Source of the DNA: Verrucomicrobiaceae bacterium
GTDB lineage: Bacteria > Verrucomicrobiota > Verrucomicrobiia > Verrucomicrobiales > Verrucomicrobiaceae
Reading direction: 5' to 3'
Length of the DNA stretch: 64,000 bases
Assembly (NCBI GenBank): GCA_947458455.1
Contig: CANGYJ010000001.1
Coordinates: forward strand, 310,001-374,000
Shown here: positions 1 through 9,088 of the stretch, in pieces
Position numbering within the stretch: position 1 is the first letter of the stretch
Layout of the letters: each line of letters opens with the position of its first letter
Position numbers and translations under genes: made by a program
The notes under the pieces: generated by a model
What the model was told of the DNA's origin: nothing
The model's database searches: none
What the model saw: the letters and a program-made list of their open reading frames with translations, nothing else

Positions 1-801
1 CGGGTTTTGATTCTCAAACACATACTCGGCGATGACGGCGGTGTTCTTCGGGTAGCCGTTGATGCGCAGGACTTTGGTCTTCGGTTCGGAGAGGCGGCCG
101 AGCAGGGACTTCTCGCCAAATTTCACCATGGTGAGTGCCTCGCGGAGGAAGAGATTCGTGGCGGAGATGAGCACGCCTTCGCCATCTTCGGCGACGATGC
201 TTTCGCTGGCGAGCACGGCGGGGCTGATGTTCGCATTCCGAGCGCGGGCCAGGGGGCTTTGAGGATCAAAGTAGATGGAAGTGTTGCTTTCGATAAACTC
301 AACGCGGTCAAAGATCTTCCGAAGGACCACGATGGTCTCCTCACCATAGCGGCCGCGGTTGTGACCGGCATCCACGGGGCCATCGACGCTGTGGTTGAAG
401 TAAATGAACTCGGGGCCGAGCTGCGATTTCGCGATGTAGAGCCACGGGGCACCCTTTTCCATGTCCAGATACATGCGGAAGAGGCCGTCGATGCGCTTGA
501 AGTCCTTCGTGAAGTCCGCCACGGACTTTCTCTTCGGCTTGCTGTCCTCGGCGGGCTTTGCGGCGGTCTGCGGAGCTGGAGCAGGCTGGGGCTTGGCTTC
601 GGGTTTGGGTTCCTGTTTTGGCTCCGGCTTCGGTTCTGGCTTCGGCTCGGGTTTGGGTTCCGGTTTGGCAGGATCGGGTTTTGGCTCGGGTTTGGAGGGC
701 GCGGGCTTCGGCTGCGGTTTGGGTTCGGGCTTCGGATCAGCCGCATGACTGCCCAGGGCAAGAAAGAGGAGGGTGAGGGAGGTCAGAGTGCGGCGAAGCA
801 T
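1..801 (-). CDS. Zinc-dependent metalloprotease-like secreted protein, DUF5117/DUF4953 type (C-terminal part beyond left edge)
   Basis: Open minus frame from ATG at 801 to window edge: MLRRTLTSLTLLFLALGSHA signal peptide, (PKPE)n linker, then DFTKDFKRIDGLFRMYLDMEKGAPWLYIAKSQLGPEFIYFNHSVDG...FLREAL resembling the DUF5117 N-terminal domain. Confidence 0.75.
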   Translation of the reverse strand, partial: MLRRTLTSLTLLFLALGSHAADPKPEPKPQPKPAPSKPEPKPDPAKPEPKPEPKPEPKPEPKQEPKPEAKPQPAPAPQTAAKPAEDSKPKRKSVADFTKDFKRIDGLFRMYLDMEKGAPWLYIAKSQLGPEFIYFNHSVDGPVDAGHNRGRYGEETIVVLRKIFDRVEFIESNTSIYFDPQSPLARARNANISPAVLASESIVAEDGEGVLISATNLFLREALTMVKFGEKSLLGRLSEPKTKVLRINGYPKNTAVIAEYVFENQNP

Positions 802-865
802 GGTGGGGGGGGAAGTCTGAAAATCTATGGGACAACGCCTTGAGATGCACGGCTTTGTGCGAAAA

Positions 866-1993
866 TTATTTGGGAGGGCGTTTGCTGTCGATGGTGCTCT
901 GAGCTTGGTCACGCTCAATGCAGGGGCCGCACAGGGAGAGTAAATCCTGTGCTTCGGTGATCGAGTGATCGGTGTAGGCCCATTGACCCGCTGCGCGGGC
1001 CGCAAAGGCATCTCGCAGCGGCCCGGCGGGGAGTTGGTGAGCCATCGCACACAGTTCGGCGAAGCTCTTCATCGTCGCTCCGAGATAACCGCCGACCTCA
1101 TTGGCTGACTTTTGAAGGTCGGGACGGTCGGAGTGACCGAGGAGCCATTGAAAGGCATCCTGCGGATGATCATTCACATAGGCGCTAAGCCATTCCTCGC
1201 TGAGCCGGCTGCGTTCCGCATGAGTGGGCAGTTGGGAGACGATTTCCAGCCCAGAGGCGTGATCGATGCCGTCGCGGTGGCAAACCCGAGACAGCAGATA
1301 GTCCCGCAGTCGCTTCGGCTCGACGTTCGTGAGGGCAGCGAGAGCTCCATTGGCATCTTTGATCATCCAACTGTGAGCGATCTGGATGAGAGCCTTCTCT
1401 CGCAGGAAGACATCCTCGATTTGATCCGCCCAAGCGGCACTGGCGAGCGGGTCTTTGTTTGCGCTGAGGGACAGCAAGTGCTCGATGCCGGTTTCTTGAA
1501 GCACGCTGTCGTCTTCGAGGGCATTGACCCACTTCCAAGCGGCCTCCGTGTCTGATTTTGTCCAGAGATCGAGAACTGCCCACAGAGCACGCTCCTTGAG
1601 CTGCGGTGAAGAAAGGCCACGCAGGGCTATGAGTGCGCCGTTGAGGTCCAAGGCGGCCCAGCGTTCGAAAAGGCAGCGCAGCAAGCGCCGACGCACCTCG
1701 GGGAAAGGATTGCGCAAGAGGCCGCGCAGCCTCGCGGGCAGTTCCTCCAGACTCATCTGCGAGATGGGATGAATGGCTTCCGCCCAGTTCTCGCAGGTCA
1801 GCAGGGCGAGTCCCGCCTCCGAAGCGGCTTGGGGCGGCGGCTGGTATGCCCGCACCTCGATGGAGCTTATCGATTCCGCTTGCTGGGTGCCTGCGACGGT
1901 CTTTTCAGAGGGTTCGAACGTGTTTTCGCTCGCGAGCCAGATGCCCGCGAAGGCGCACAGCGCATGCAAAAGCATCTGGAGCATGAGTTTCAT
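866..1993 (-). CDS. Hypothetical secreted/anchored helical-repeat protein
   Basis: ORF; start chosen at MKLMLQMLLHALCAFAGIWLA because it overlaps the upstream stop as ATGA (1990-1993); repeated A-x-x-W helical units (AAWKWVNALEDD, ASAAWADQIED). Confidence 0.7.
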   Translation of the reverse strand: MKLMLQMLLHALCAFAGIWLASENTFEPSEKTVAGTQQAESISSIEVRAYQPPPQAASEAGLALLTCENWAEAIHPISQMSLEELPARLRGLLRNPFPEVRRRLLRCLFERWAALDLNGALIALRGLSSPQLKERALWAVLDLWTKSDTEAAWKWVNALEDDSVLQETGIEHLLSLSANKDPLASAAWADQIEDVFLREKALIQIAHSWMIKDANGALAALTNVEPKRLRDYLLSRVCHRDGIDHASGLEIVSQLPTHAERSRLSEEWLSAYVNDHPQDAFQWLLGHSDRPDLQKSANEVGGYLGATMKSFAELCAMAHQLPAGPLRDAFAARAAGQWAYTDHSITEAQDLLSLCGPCIERDQAQSTIDSKRPPK

Positions 1994-3009
1994 CGAGCTG
2001 CCTCCAATCCATAGCTTTTCAGCAGCTTGGCACGCACTGCGGCGGTCATGAGCGACTCTGGCACATCGCCTTGCAGCCAAGTGAGAGCGGCGGCGCGATC
2101 ACTGGTGAGCCACTGCGCGACATCATGCTCGATTTCCCGCTGACGGTCCTCCTGATCGGCGATTTGGCCGTTCAGTTCAATCCCGCGAACTGGGTCATTC
2201 CGTCCGATTCCCCATGCGTAACCTTTGAGCATCTCTTCCCGCTTGGTGACGTCGGTTTCCACTGCGATCAGGCTCTCCATGGCCTGCGGGTCGATCTCGG
2301 CGAGATGCTGCCCCATGTGCCTCTCGGCGGAATAAACATCCTCATGCGGCTTTGTGTTCAGCCGGGCCAGAATGGCCGAGGAATTGCGCCAAGAGCCCGC
2401 CTGATTGGCGAAAGCGGTCATACCTTCCGCTAGGCATGAGCGTCCTTTGTCGGTCAATTGGGCCGCGAAAGCCAGCACACGCTCCGCCGGCAGCCTGCAC
2501 AGCCCCCAGGCGGCATTTTGCAGCACGCCGATGGTATTCAGCCGGTCCGCAGGTAGCGCTTCGATGAAACGCAGCGCACCCTCCACATCCTCGCCGCCCC
2601 AAGTGGCGATGAGACTCCATAGCAAGTGATCCACCGCCTGACTCGGAGGAAGTCCGAGCACGATGCGTGCAAGCGTGCGTGGATCGTGTCGGCGAAAATC
2701 GCGCACCAGCTCCTTCGCCAGCGCGAGGCGCTGCTCCGGCGTGAGTCCGGCATCGTGGCGAAAGAGCCGCTCCGCCGCGCTGGTGTTGCCTTGGCTTATT
2801 TCCTTCCGCACCCAGTCCATCGAGGCCGTGACGCTGGTGAAGGTTGGTGGCTTGGGGAGCAACTGGGTGGCACGAGTCGCTGCGGATGCCTTCTTCACTG
2901 ATTCAGGCTGCGATGTTGGAAGGGGCTCAACCCTTTTCATCGACGCACCCACACCTGCGCCAAGCGCCATGCATAGCGCGGAGGTGAGAAGGGGGCGGAG
3001 GAACGGCAT
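1990..3009 (-). CDS. Hypothetical secreted/anchored helical-repeat protein, likely paralogue of the downstream gene
   Basis: ORF with MPFLRPLLTSALCMALGAGVGA N-terminus; similar helical repeat architecture; ATGA overlap with next gene. Confidence 0.7.
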   Translation of the reverse strand: MPFLRPLLTSALCMALGAGVGASMKRVEPLPTSQPESVKKASAATRATQLLPKPPTFTSVTASMDWVRKEISQGNTSAAERLFRHDAGLTPEQRLALAKELVRDFRRHDPRTLARIVLGLPPSQAVDHLLWSLIATWGGEDVEGALRFIEALPADRLNTIGVLQNAAWGLCRLPAERVLAFAAQLTDKGRSCLAEGMTAFANQAGSWRNSSAILARLNTKPHEDVYSAERHMGQHLAEIDPQAMESLIAVETDVTKREEMLKGYAWGIGRNDPVRGIELNGQIADQEDRQREIEHDVAQWLTSDRAAALTWLQGDVPESLMTAAVRAKLLKSYGLEAAR

Positions 3010-3113
3010 TGGGCTTTTGAAACGGCCCAGATGTCGAAACCTTGGACAAAGCCAAGGAGCGGGACTTGCCAAGTCCCGAGAATGCCCCGGCACTTGGCAA
3101 GTGCCTCTCCTTG

Positions 3114-4343
3114 TTACTTGCCGAGCTTCGCGTCGAGTTCCTCCAATTTGAAGCGCACGCTGACGACATACGCCTCTTCGCCCTCGGTCCAGTGACCGTA
3201 GGTGGTGGTGACGAAGGTGCCGTCGGGAAGCAATTCGACGCCGGGATAGGTGGTGTCCTGGCCTTTTTTGTTGTCCATGATACGGACGCGATACTGGCCT
3301 TCTGTGCCGTTGACGATGTCGTCGTATTTGCCCACCCAGCCCACCCAGTCGCCTTTGGTGGCGCTGACGTGCGTGGTGTCGCGGAAGCTGATGAACAGGC
3401 GACCATCGGGCGCATACTTGGCGACATGGCGGTCACCGGTGAGCGCGGCGGGGAGTTCTTTCGGCTCGCTCCAGCTCAGGCCTTCGTCGTTTGAGAAAAT
3501 GACGAAGGAATTGTACTTCCGGCTGTTTTCGCGAAGCAGCACGGCGATCTGTTTACCATCGGGCGAACGCAGAGCACCGGGTTCGCAGAGATTCGCATCG
3601 GGCAGCATGGCGATGGGGGCGGGGATGCTCCAAGTGAGGCCACCGTCTTTGGAAAGCGTGGTGTACACCCAGAATCGCCACGGTTTGGCCGTTGATGACG
3701 AGTGATCCGGCGAGTGGGGGCTTTTGATGCGGTATTTCTCCACGTCACCGCCACGAATGAAGCGTCCGTCGTCATGGAAGAAGGCGAGGTAGTGCCCCGG
3801 CGTCTGCAAACCGATCACGGTGCTCATCGTGACTACACCGCCGAAGTCGCCGATGGGTTTCAATTCGCTCCAGTTCGCGCCATCGTCCTCGCTGACGGCC
3901 ATGCGGATGGGATACAGGCCACTGAACATGATGAGGCGCTTTTTGCCGCTCGCATCGACGACGCGATGCAGCGTGGGCACCTCCAGCGAGGTCTCCCAGT
4001 TCTTCGGTGTGGGCAGGCGGTCACTCCAAGTGAAGCCCGCGTCGTTGCTGCGCTTATAAACGATGGCTCCGCGTCCGTGGCCCTTCGGATAGACGGTGAG
4101 CATGGTCTTGTTGTCTTCGAGCAGTACCGTCGTCGGATGGCCGAGATACTGGCCTTTCTCGCGATCCACGATGATCTGACGCCGCGTCTCGCCGCTGATG
4201 TCCACGATGGGAATGGTGTAGCCGGGAGCGAGCTTCGTTTTGAGATTCTTCGGCGGCGCGAGCGTGATGTCGGCCTTTTGGAGCTTCGTTTGGGCGAAAG
4301 CGGAGGTGACAAGGACGATGGGGAAAAGGAAGCGGAGCATCAT
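3114..4343 (-). CDS. Sialidase family (BNR repeat) secreted protein
   Basis: Signal peptide; Asp-box-like repeats SNDAGFTWSD, SEDDGANWSE, SKDGGLTWSI, SNDEGLSWSE. Confidence 0.85.
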   Translation of the reverse strand: MMLRFLFPIVLVTSAFAQTKLQKADITLAPPKNLKTKLAPGYTIPIVDISGETRRQIIVDREKGQYLGHPTTVLLEDNKTMLTVYPKGHGRGAIVYKRSNDAGFTWSDRLPTPKNWETSLEVPTLHRVVDASGKKRLIMFSGLYPIRMAVSEDDGANWSELKPIGDFGGVVTMSTVIGLQTPGHYLAFFHDDGRFIRGGDVEKYRIKSPHSPDHSSSTAKPWRFWVYTTLSKDGGLTWSIPAPIAMLPDANLCEPGALRSPDGKQIAVLLRENSRKYNSFVIFSNDEGLSWSEPKELPAALTGDRHVAKYAPDGRLFISFRDTTHVSATKGDWVGWVGKYDDIVNGTEGQYRVRIMDNKKGQDTTYPGVELLPDGTFVTTTYGHWTEGEEAYVVSVRFKLEELDAKLGK

Positions 4344-4376
4344 GGTGAGGCTCCAAACGACCTGTGCAGGCTCTGA

Positions 4377-5435
4377 CTAACGTGGTTTCACTCCGTAACC
4401 ACCGTTCTTCTCCTCCACCGGCAGCTTCGGTCTCGACCGATCCGGGCGGTCCTCGGCAAGCCAGGTGTTGTTTTCAAAGCGGAAGGTTTCGGGAGAGGTG
4501 CCATCGCCGATGTTGAGGTCGGTTTGCACTTTCGAACGGCTGAAGTTGATCTGGTTGTCTTTGATAAGGACATGGCTACAGGGCACAAAACCAGGTTCAC
4601 GGGTTTCCTGGAGGATGCGGAAGATCCATTTGGTGGGGAAGCGGATCGAGTTGCCGCTGAACTCCGCGCCATCGACACCGACAAAGGCGGCGGCACATGG
4701 GCTGCCTTCGATGACATTGTCCCGCACGATGAGGCGGGCGGCCTCGAACTTGGCACCTTGTGGGCGGAAGTAGGGCAGGCCAGTGGAGCCACCGAGGTTG
4801 ATAGGACGCTCGCCCGCATTTGTGAAGTGACATTTTTCGACGATGACATCGCTTGTGCCGCCTTTGAGCTGGATGGCGGCACTGGCGGTGAAGCCTTCTT
4901 TGCCGGTGAAAAGGCAGCCGGTGATCAAACTATGATGACAGCCGACGAAGTCGATCCCCTGGCCGCCCCAGCCGGTGATGGTGCAATCACGGATCGTGAG
5001 CTGGTCGAGGCCGGAACACTTGATGCCATCATGATTGCCCTTGGGGCCAATGTCGCTGATCTCGATTTGCTCGATCGTGATGCCGGTGGAGGGATTCGCC
5101 AGATCGCCGCCGTCGTCGAGATTGAGGCCGTTACCGGTCTGGCCGCTGACGCGCAGTTTTCGCAGCGTGAGGTCCTTGCAGCGGGAGAAGTGAAAGGCGT
5201 TGCCACCGCCTTTGAAGTGCGGTGGCTGCGTTGGATCAAGCGCCTCAATGGTGAGCTTTTCGACGCCGCTGACGGAGTGGCCGCCGGGGTAGTCGCCAGG
5301 GGCGAATTTGAGTGTGGTGCCGGTTTTCAGGACGCGCAAAGCAGTCACGAGTTCGTCCGGCGACTTGATGAGGATCTCTCCAGCAAAGACGGAAGGGCCA
5401 AAAAGGACGGAAGCGATGAGCGGGCGGAACGTCAT
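4377..5435 (-). CDS. Secreted right-handed parallel beta-helix protein (polysaccharide lyase-like)
   Basis: Start MTFRPLIASVLFGPSVFAGE with ATGA overlap to upstream gene; beta-helix repeats ITIEQIEISDIGPKGNHDGIKCSGLDQLTIRDCTITGWGGQGIDF. Confidence 0.75.
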   Translation of the reverse strand: MTFRPLIASVLFGPSVFAGEILIKSPDELVTALRVLKTGTTLKFAPGDYPGGHSVSGVEKLTIEALDPTQPPHFKGGGNAFHFSRCKDLTLRKLRVSGQTGNGLNLDDGGDLANPSTGITIEQIEISDIGPKGNHDGIKCSGLDQLTIRDCTITGWGGQGIDFVGCHHSLITGCLFTGKEGFTASAAIQLKGGTSDVIVEKCHFTNAGERPINLGGSTGLPYFRPQGAKFEAARLIVRDNVIEGSPCAAAFVGVDGAEFSGNSIRFPTKWIFRILQETREPGFVPCSHVLIKDNQINFSRSKVQTDLNIGDGTSPETFRFENNTWLAEDRPDRSRPKLPVEEKNGGYGVKPR

Positions 5436-6052
5436 GGCTTGGCGAGGCCTACAGGGAGCTGGGCGAGGCGTTCGAGTTCGGTGACTTCGTGGAAAAACCA
5501 CGGTTTGGAGTCCTTCACCTTGAAGATAATGGTCTTGGCGGCGTAGCGCAGGCCGTCGTGCTCTTTCCATTCGCTAAAGCGGTAGAAATCTCCGCGCCAG
5601 TCGAGGCGGAGGAGGAGGCTGGTTTCCTTGTCGAAGTAGAATTTCATCGCCGGATCGACGCTGCCGCTGATTTGCAGGACAAAGCAGTTTTTTCCTTCGT
5701 CGGTGAGATCAGGGATGACTTCGATTTTTGATTTCGGATCGACCAAAAGATCGAGCGACCAAGCGCGGACGTCGTCTTTGGCGGGTTCAGCACCGCGTTC
5801 CTTTTTGTTGATCCACCACTTGTCCGGCTGGGAGAGGATCGATTCGCGGGTGGAGCGCTTTTTGCCCTCGGCAGGCTCGGGAGTGCTGCCGAAGTGGAAG
5901 ATTTCTTTGATGCGGAAGGTTTTGAGCAGCTTGTCTTTGCCACCGACGGCGGCGAGGGCTTTTTCGACGAGCGGTTGTGGCTCCACCGTTTGAGTGAAGG
6001 CAGAGGTGGCGAGGAGAAGCGGGAGGAGAAAGCGCAGCATGGTGAGCTTCAA
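5432..6052 (-). CDS. Secreted LolA-like / outer-membrane lipoprotein-sorting-like protein (uncertain family)
   Basis: Signal peptide MLRFLLPLLLATSAFTQT; pattern ALAAVGGKDKLLKTFRIKEIFHFG...FYFDKETSLLLRLDWRGDFYRFSEWKEHDGLRYAAKTIIF. Confidence 0.6.
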   Translation of the reverse strand: MKLTMLRFLLPLLLATSAFTQTVEPQPLVEKALAAVGGKDKLLKTFRIKEIFHFGSTPEPAEGKKRSTRESILSQPDKWWINKKERGAEPAKDDVRAWSLDLLVDPKSKIEVIPDLTDEGKNCFVLQISGSVDPAMKFYFDKETSLLLRLDWRGDFYRFSEWKEHDGLRYAAKTIIFKVKDSKPWFFHEVTELERLAQLPVGLAKP

Positions 6053-6080
6053 ACGGCCTTTCGAGGCCTTTCATTGCGCC

Positions 6081-6596
6081 TCAAAGACCATCCGGGTGGC
6101 GGATGGTGTAGCCTTTGATGGGCCGCTTGCGATCCGTCCAGCGGGGGCCGCGGCTGTCGTCATCGTTGTAACCGGTGTCGAGGCGGAGGCCGGCGATCTC
6201 GCAGAAGACGTGGCCGTTGCGGGCATAGACAGTGATCCATTTGCCGTGGCCGCTATCACCAAATTTGCGGAAAGAGCCTGACACGGAGGGCGCGCCGAGC
6301 TTTCCGGCAGCGTGGAGGATGTAGGACACCGTGCCTGAGCAATCGTAGGCGCTGTCCTCGAAGTGCGCGTGGCCGCCACCACGACGGTAGGGCTTCGTAC
6401 AGATACGGTTCCCGGCGGAAATGGCCCGCAGGACAGGTGCGGGGGCATCGGCGGGTGGCACGGCCTTGTCATTGATGATGATGGCCGTCTTGCCGGGGAC
6501 GTAATCATATTCCCAGTTACTGGGACCGGAGGAGCACTGGCAGAGCAGCAGGCTGGCGAGGCAGATGAAAAGCAGGGCGGAAAAGCGGGCTGGCAT
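6081..6596 (-). CDS. NlpC/P60-like peptidoglycan hydrolase lipoprotein
   Basis: Lipobox LLLCQC; AYDCSGTVSYILHAAG (nucleophile Cys motif), later HGKWITVYARNGHVF. Confidence 0.75.
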   Translation of the reverse strand: MPARFSALLFICLASLLLCQCSSGPSNWEYDYVPGKTAIIINDKAVPPADAPAPVLRAISAGNRICTKPYRRGGGHAHFEDSAYDCSGTVSYILHAAGKLGAPSVSGSFRKFGDSGHGKWITVYARNGHVFCEIAGLRLDTGYNDDDSRGPRWTDRKRPIKGYTIRHPDGL

Positions 6597-7079
6597 TCGG
6601 TGATCTTATGACGGTAATATTCCGGCAATCAACAAGCGCGAGGGGCTAGGACGCGGCTTCAACCCAAAAGGCTTTTCACAAAGGGAGGGGGAGTTTCGTG
6701 CGGTATCTAAGCTACCGTCATTAATAGAAAGCACCAGACGGCATGGCTACCTTTGTGTCCTGAGTTTGTATTAAGTCCACTAGCTAGAATCTAGCTTTCA
6801 GATATGTGGACTGGCTCTATTGATTTGCTTTGTTCTGAACGGAGCCGGTTTATATGATAGTCTTCACGAATTCCAAAAATTTGCTGCATGTGGCAGTTTA
6901 TTGTTGCAATTTTGACACTAATTCGCAAATCTACCAATTATTCCCGATAATGATGCCGTCACCTCCTTCCAGAAATCATTTTATGCTGTAATTATCACAT
7001 CGTAGTTTCATTTATCCTCAGCTTTGATTCTCTTTCCCTTTTCCAATAACCCAAGACAAGACTAACAACCACACCCCTT

Positions 7080-7649
7080 ATGGCCGATACAGCACCGCCC
7101 GAACTTATGACGGTTAAAGAGACTGCGGAATACCTCCGTATTCCACTTCCTACCGTCTATTACCTCGTCCAGCGCGGACAGCTCCCCGCCGTGCAAATCG
7201 GTGGTCGCTGGCGCATCAAGCGCAGCTTGTTGGACCGTGATGTGCTTCGCAAAGAAGAGGAAGGTGGCCAGCCTACCGTGCTCGTGGTGGACGATGACCC
7301 TGCCCTCCAGGCGCTATTCAAGCAGTTCCTCAAAAAGGCCGGCTTTGGCCGCCTTGTCGTAGGAACTGGCTCGGAAGCTATCGCGATGGCCAAGAAGCAG
7401 AAATTCGACTTCGTTTTCCTCGACCTCAAACTGCCGGACGTGCCAGGGGATGAGGTGTATTCCCAGTTGAAGGCACTCTACCCTGACCTGCCCATTGTGG
7501 TCATCACAGGTTACCCGGATAGCGAAATCCTGAGTCGCATTCTTTCCCATGGCCCGGTGACAGTGATCAAGAAGCCCATCGAATACGATCAACTCAATCT
7601 TGCCGTCAAACAACTTGGCCACAAAGGAGCGGAAACGGCCGAAGCCTGA
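7080..7649 (+). CDS. HTH (excisionase/MerR-like) - response-regulator receiver fusion protein
   Basis: N-term LMTVKETAEYLRIPLPTVYYLVQRGQLPAVQIGGRWRIKRSLLD (helix_turn_helix_17 type); C-term TVLVVDDDPALQALFKQFLKKAG...FVFLDLKLPDVPGDEV...VVITGYPD...VIKKPI (REC domain). Confidence 0.9.
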   Translation: MADTAPPELMTVKETAEYLRIPLPTVYYLVQRGQLPAVQIGGRWRIKRSLLDRDVLRKEEEGGQPTVLVVDDDPALQALFKQFLKKAGFGRLVVGTGSEAIAMAKKQKFDFVFLDLKLPDVPGDEVYSQLKALYPDLPIVVITGYPDSEILSRILSHGPVTVIKKPIEYDQLNLAVKQLGHKGAETAEA

Positions 7650-7676
7650 TCCCTTTCAAAGCTCACTCCACATTAG

Positions 7677-7716
7677 CCCCAAGTCTCCTCGATGGAGACT
7701 TGGGGTTTGGTTTTTT
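7677..7716 (+). terminator. Rho-independent terminator of the HTH-REC gene
   Basis: Perfect 12-bp stem CCCCAAGTCTCC / GGAGACTTGGGG (7677-7688, 7694-7705), 5-nt loop, followed by TTTGGTTTTTT. Confidence 0.85.
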
Positions 7717-8050
7717 GGGCGAGATACATGTAAAGGTTTGAGGTGAACCAAATCTCAAAGGCATTTAAGTAAACGTTATGAGTGGCTTTGTCGCAACAGT
7801 AGGCAAGGTCAAGATACCATCGCGGCCAGATTTCATGGCTGGCTTGTATGTGGACGAGATGCGGAAACGGGAACGCTTCATGAATGAGGATACGTCAAAG
7901 TAGCGCTTGCACATGTTCGTGAGCGCCCGCGAGAACACGGCCGCCCTGACAAAGCGCATCGAGAGGAGCCCCCTAAGGCATTTTCATCGGAAACCGGCAT
8001 CTCAAGAGCCTATCAGAAAGTTTGTGTGAGGGGGGCAAGTACAGACAGAC

Positions 8051-8475
8051 ATGAGAAGGACCAAAACGAAGGAAGACAAGGCGCTGAATGCAGCATTCGA
8101 CGCATTGATCGCCCAGACCGGACATCCGCCGGAGGCGATCATGGGCGAGCAAGACGTGTTGGCCCAGATGACCAACAGGCTCATTGAGCGGGTGAACTAG
8201 TGCGCCACCTCAAAACCGGGCGCAGCCCCAGCGAGGCGGTGCTCGACGGTGGGGGCGAACGCGCCGAGGCGGGCGGCAACTGCCGCAACGGCTTCAGTGT
8301 AAACACCGTGCTCGGCGACAGCGGCGAGATGCACATCGGGGTGCCGCGCGACCGGCACAGCAGCTTCGAGGCGCTGCTGGTGCCCAAGTGGCAAAAAAGC
8401 AACCAGGCTTCGAAGACAAGATCATCGCCCTCTACTCACGCGGCATGACCGTGCGCGACTTCATAGCGATAATCG
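8051..8475 (+). pseudogene. IS256-family transposase remnant (5' part only)
   Basis: MRRTKTKEDKALNAAFDALIAQTGHPPEAIMGEQDVLAQMTNRLIERVN* then, across a stop and a frameshift, NCRNGFSVNTVLGDSGEMHIGVPRDRHSSFEALLVPKWQK / GFEDKIIALYSRGMTVRDFIA, which follows the IS256 transposase N-terminal half; the catalytic remainder is missing. Confidence 0.85.
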
Positions 8476-8580
8476 AGCCGCTCTCCAAGTCTCACGACTT
8501 CCAGTCTCCACGTCTTTCCGTCTTGCGGTGCAGCTGCTCTGCCCGTCTCAAAGTCTCACTACTCCAAATCTCCTCGTCTA

Positions 8581-8834
8581 TGTTCGACCCTACTCTCCAC
8601 CAAGAAAACACGCCCATCGACGCCGCGCCGATGCGGGAGCAGTTCAACAGCTTGAAAGCGTTGGCGGATGGCTGCGCGACGAGTGTGGATCTCGTCAACG
8701 CGATTCAGACGACGAGCAGCAACAGCAATGGCGTGTGTAACATGTCGATGAACGCGGACGTGAACTACGAACCGGCCCAGCTGCAAGCGGTGGTCGACAA
8801 GCACGATGAGCTGATCAATCTGCTGAGCCGGTGA
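8581..8834 (+). CDS. Small hypothetical protein (84 aa)
   Basis: ORF MFDPTLHQENTPIDAAPMREQFNSLKALADGC...VVDKHDELINLLSR inside the 388-frame ORF. Confidence 0.5.
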
Positions 8835-9088
8835 GAGTGGTTTGATGCCCGCTTTGACTGCGTGAGGATGGCTTATTTCGCAAAGGGCTTCCCTTAGAGG
8901 AAACGGGAGGGGCAACCGACTGATCACAGGTTCGCATTCATGAACTCGCGGCATCGGTTTCTTCCAAGAAAGCGTTTCACTTTTTCCGGCACTGTCTTGA
9001 TCGCAGACTTGCCATCAAGACGCCTCAATTGCTGGCTTACATTCGCCGCCTGTGGGGCTGCAAGAGCCCGGTGCATTCCCGAAACGCC

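Noticed and set aside
560-735. Possible CRISPR-like periodicity
   Set aside because: Short hexamer-scale periodicity from PKPE codons; no conserved repeat-spacer pattern.
7-843. 278-aa plus-strand ORF with GFGFGF-like repeats
   Set aside because: Antisense of the (PKPE)n-encoding region of the minus-strand metalloprotease gene.
6630-7079. Possible gene in the long spacer before the HTH-REC gene
   Set aside because: AT-rich with no ORF in the track; treated as intergenic or regulatory.
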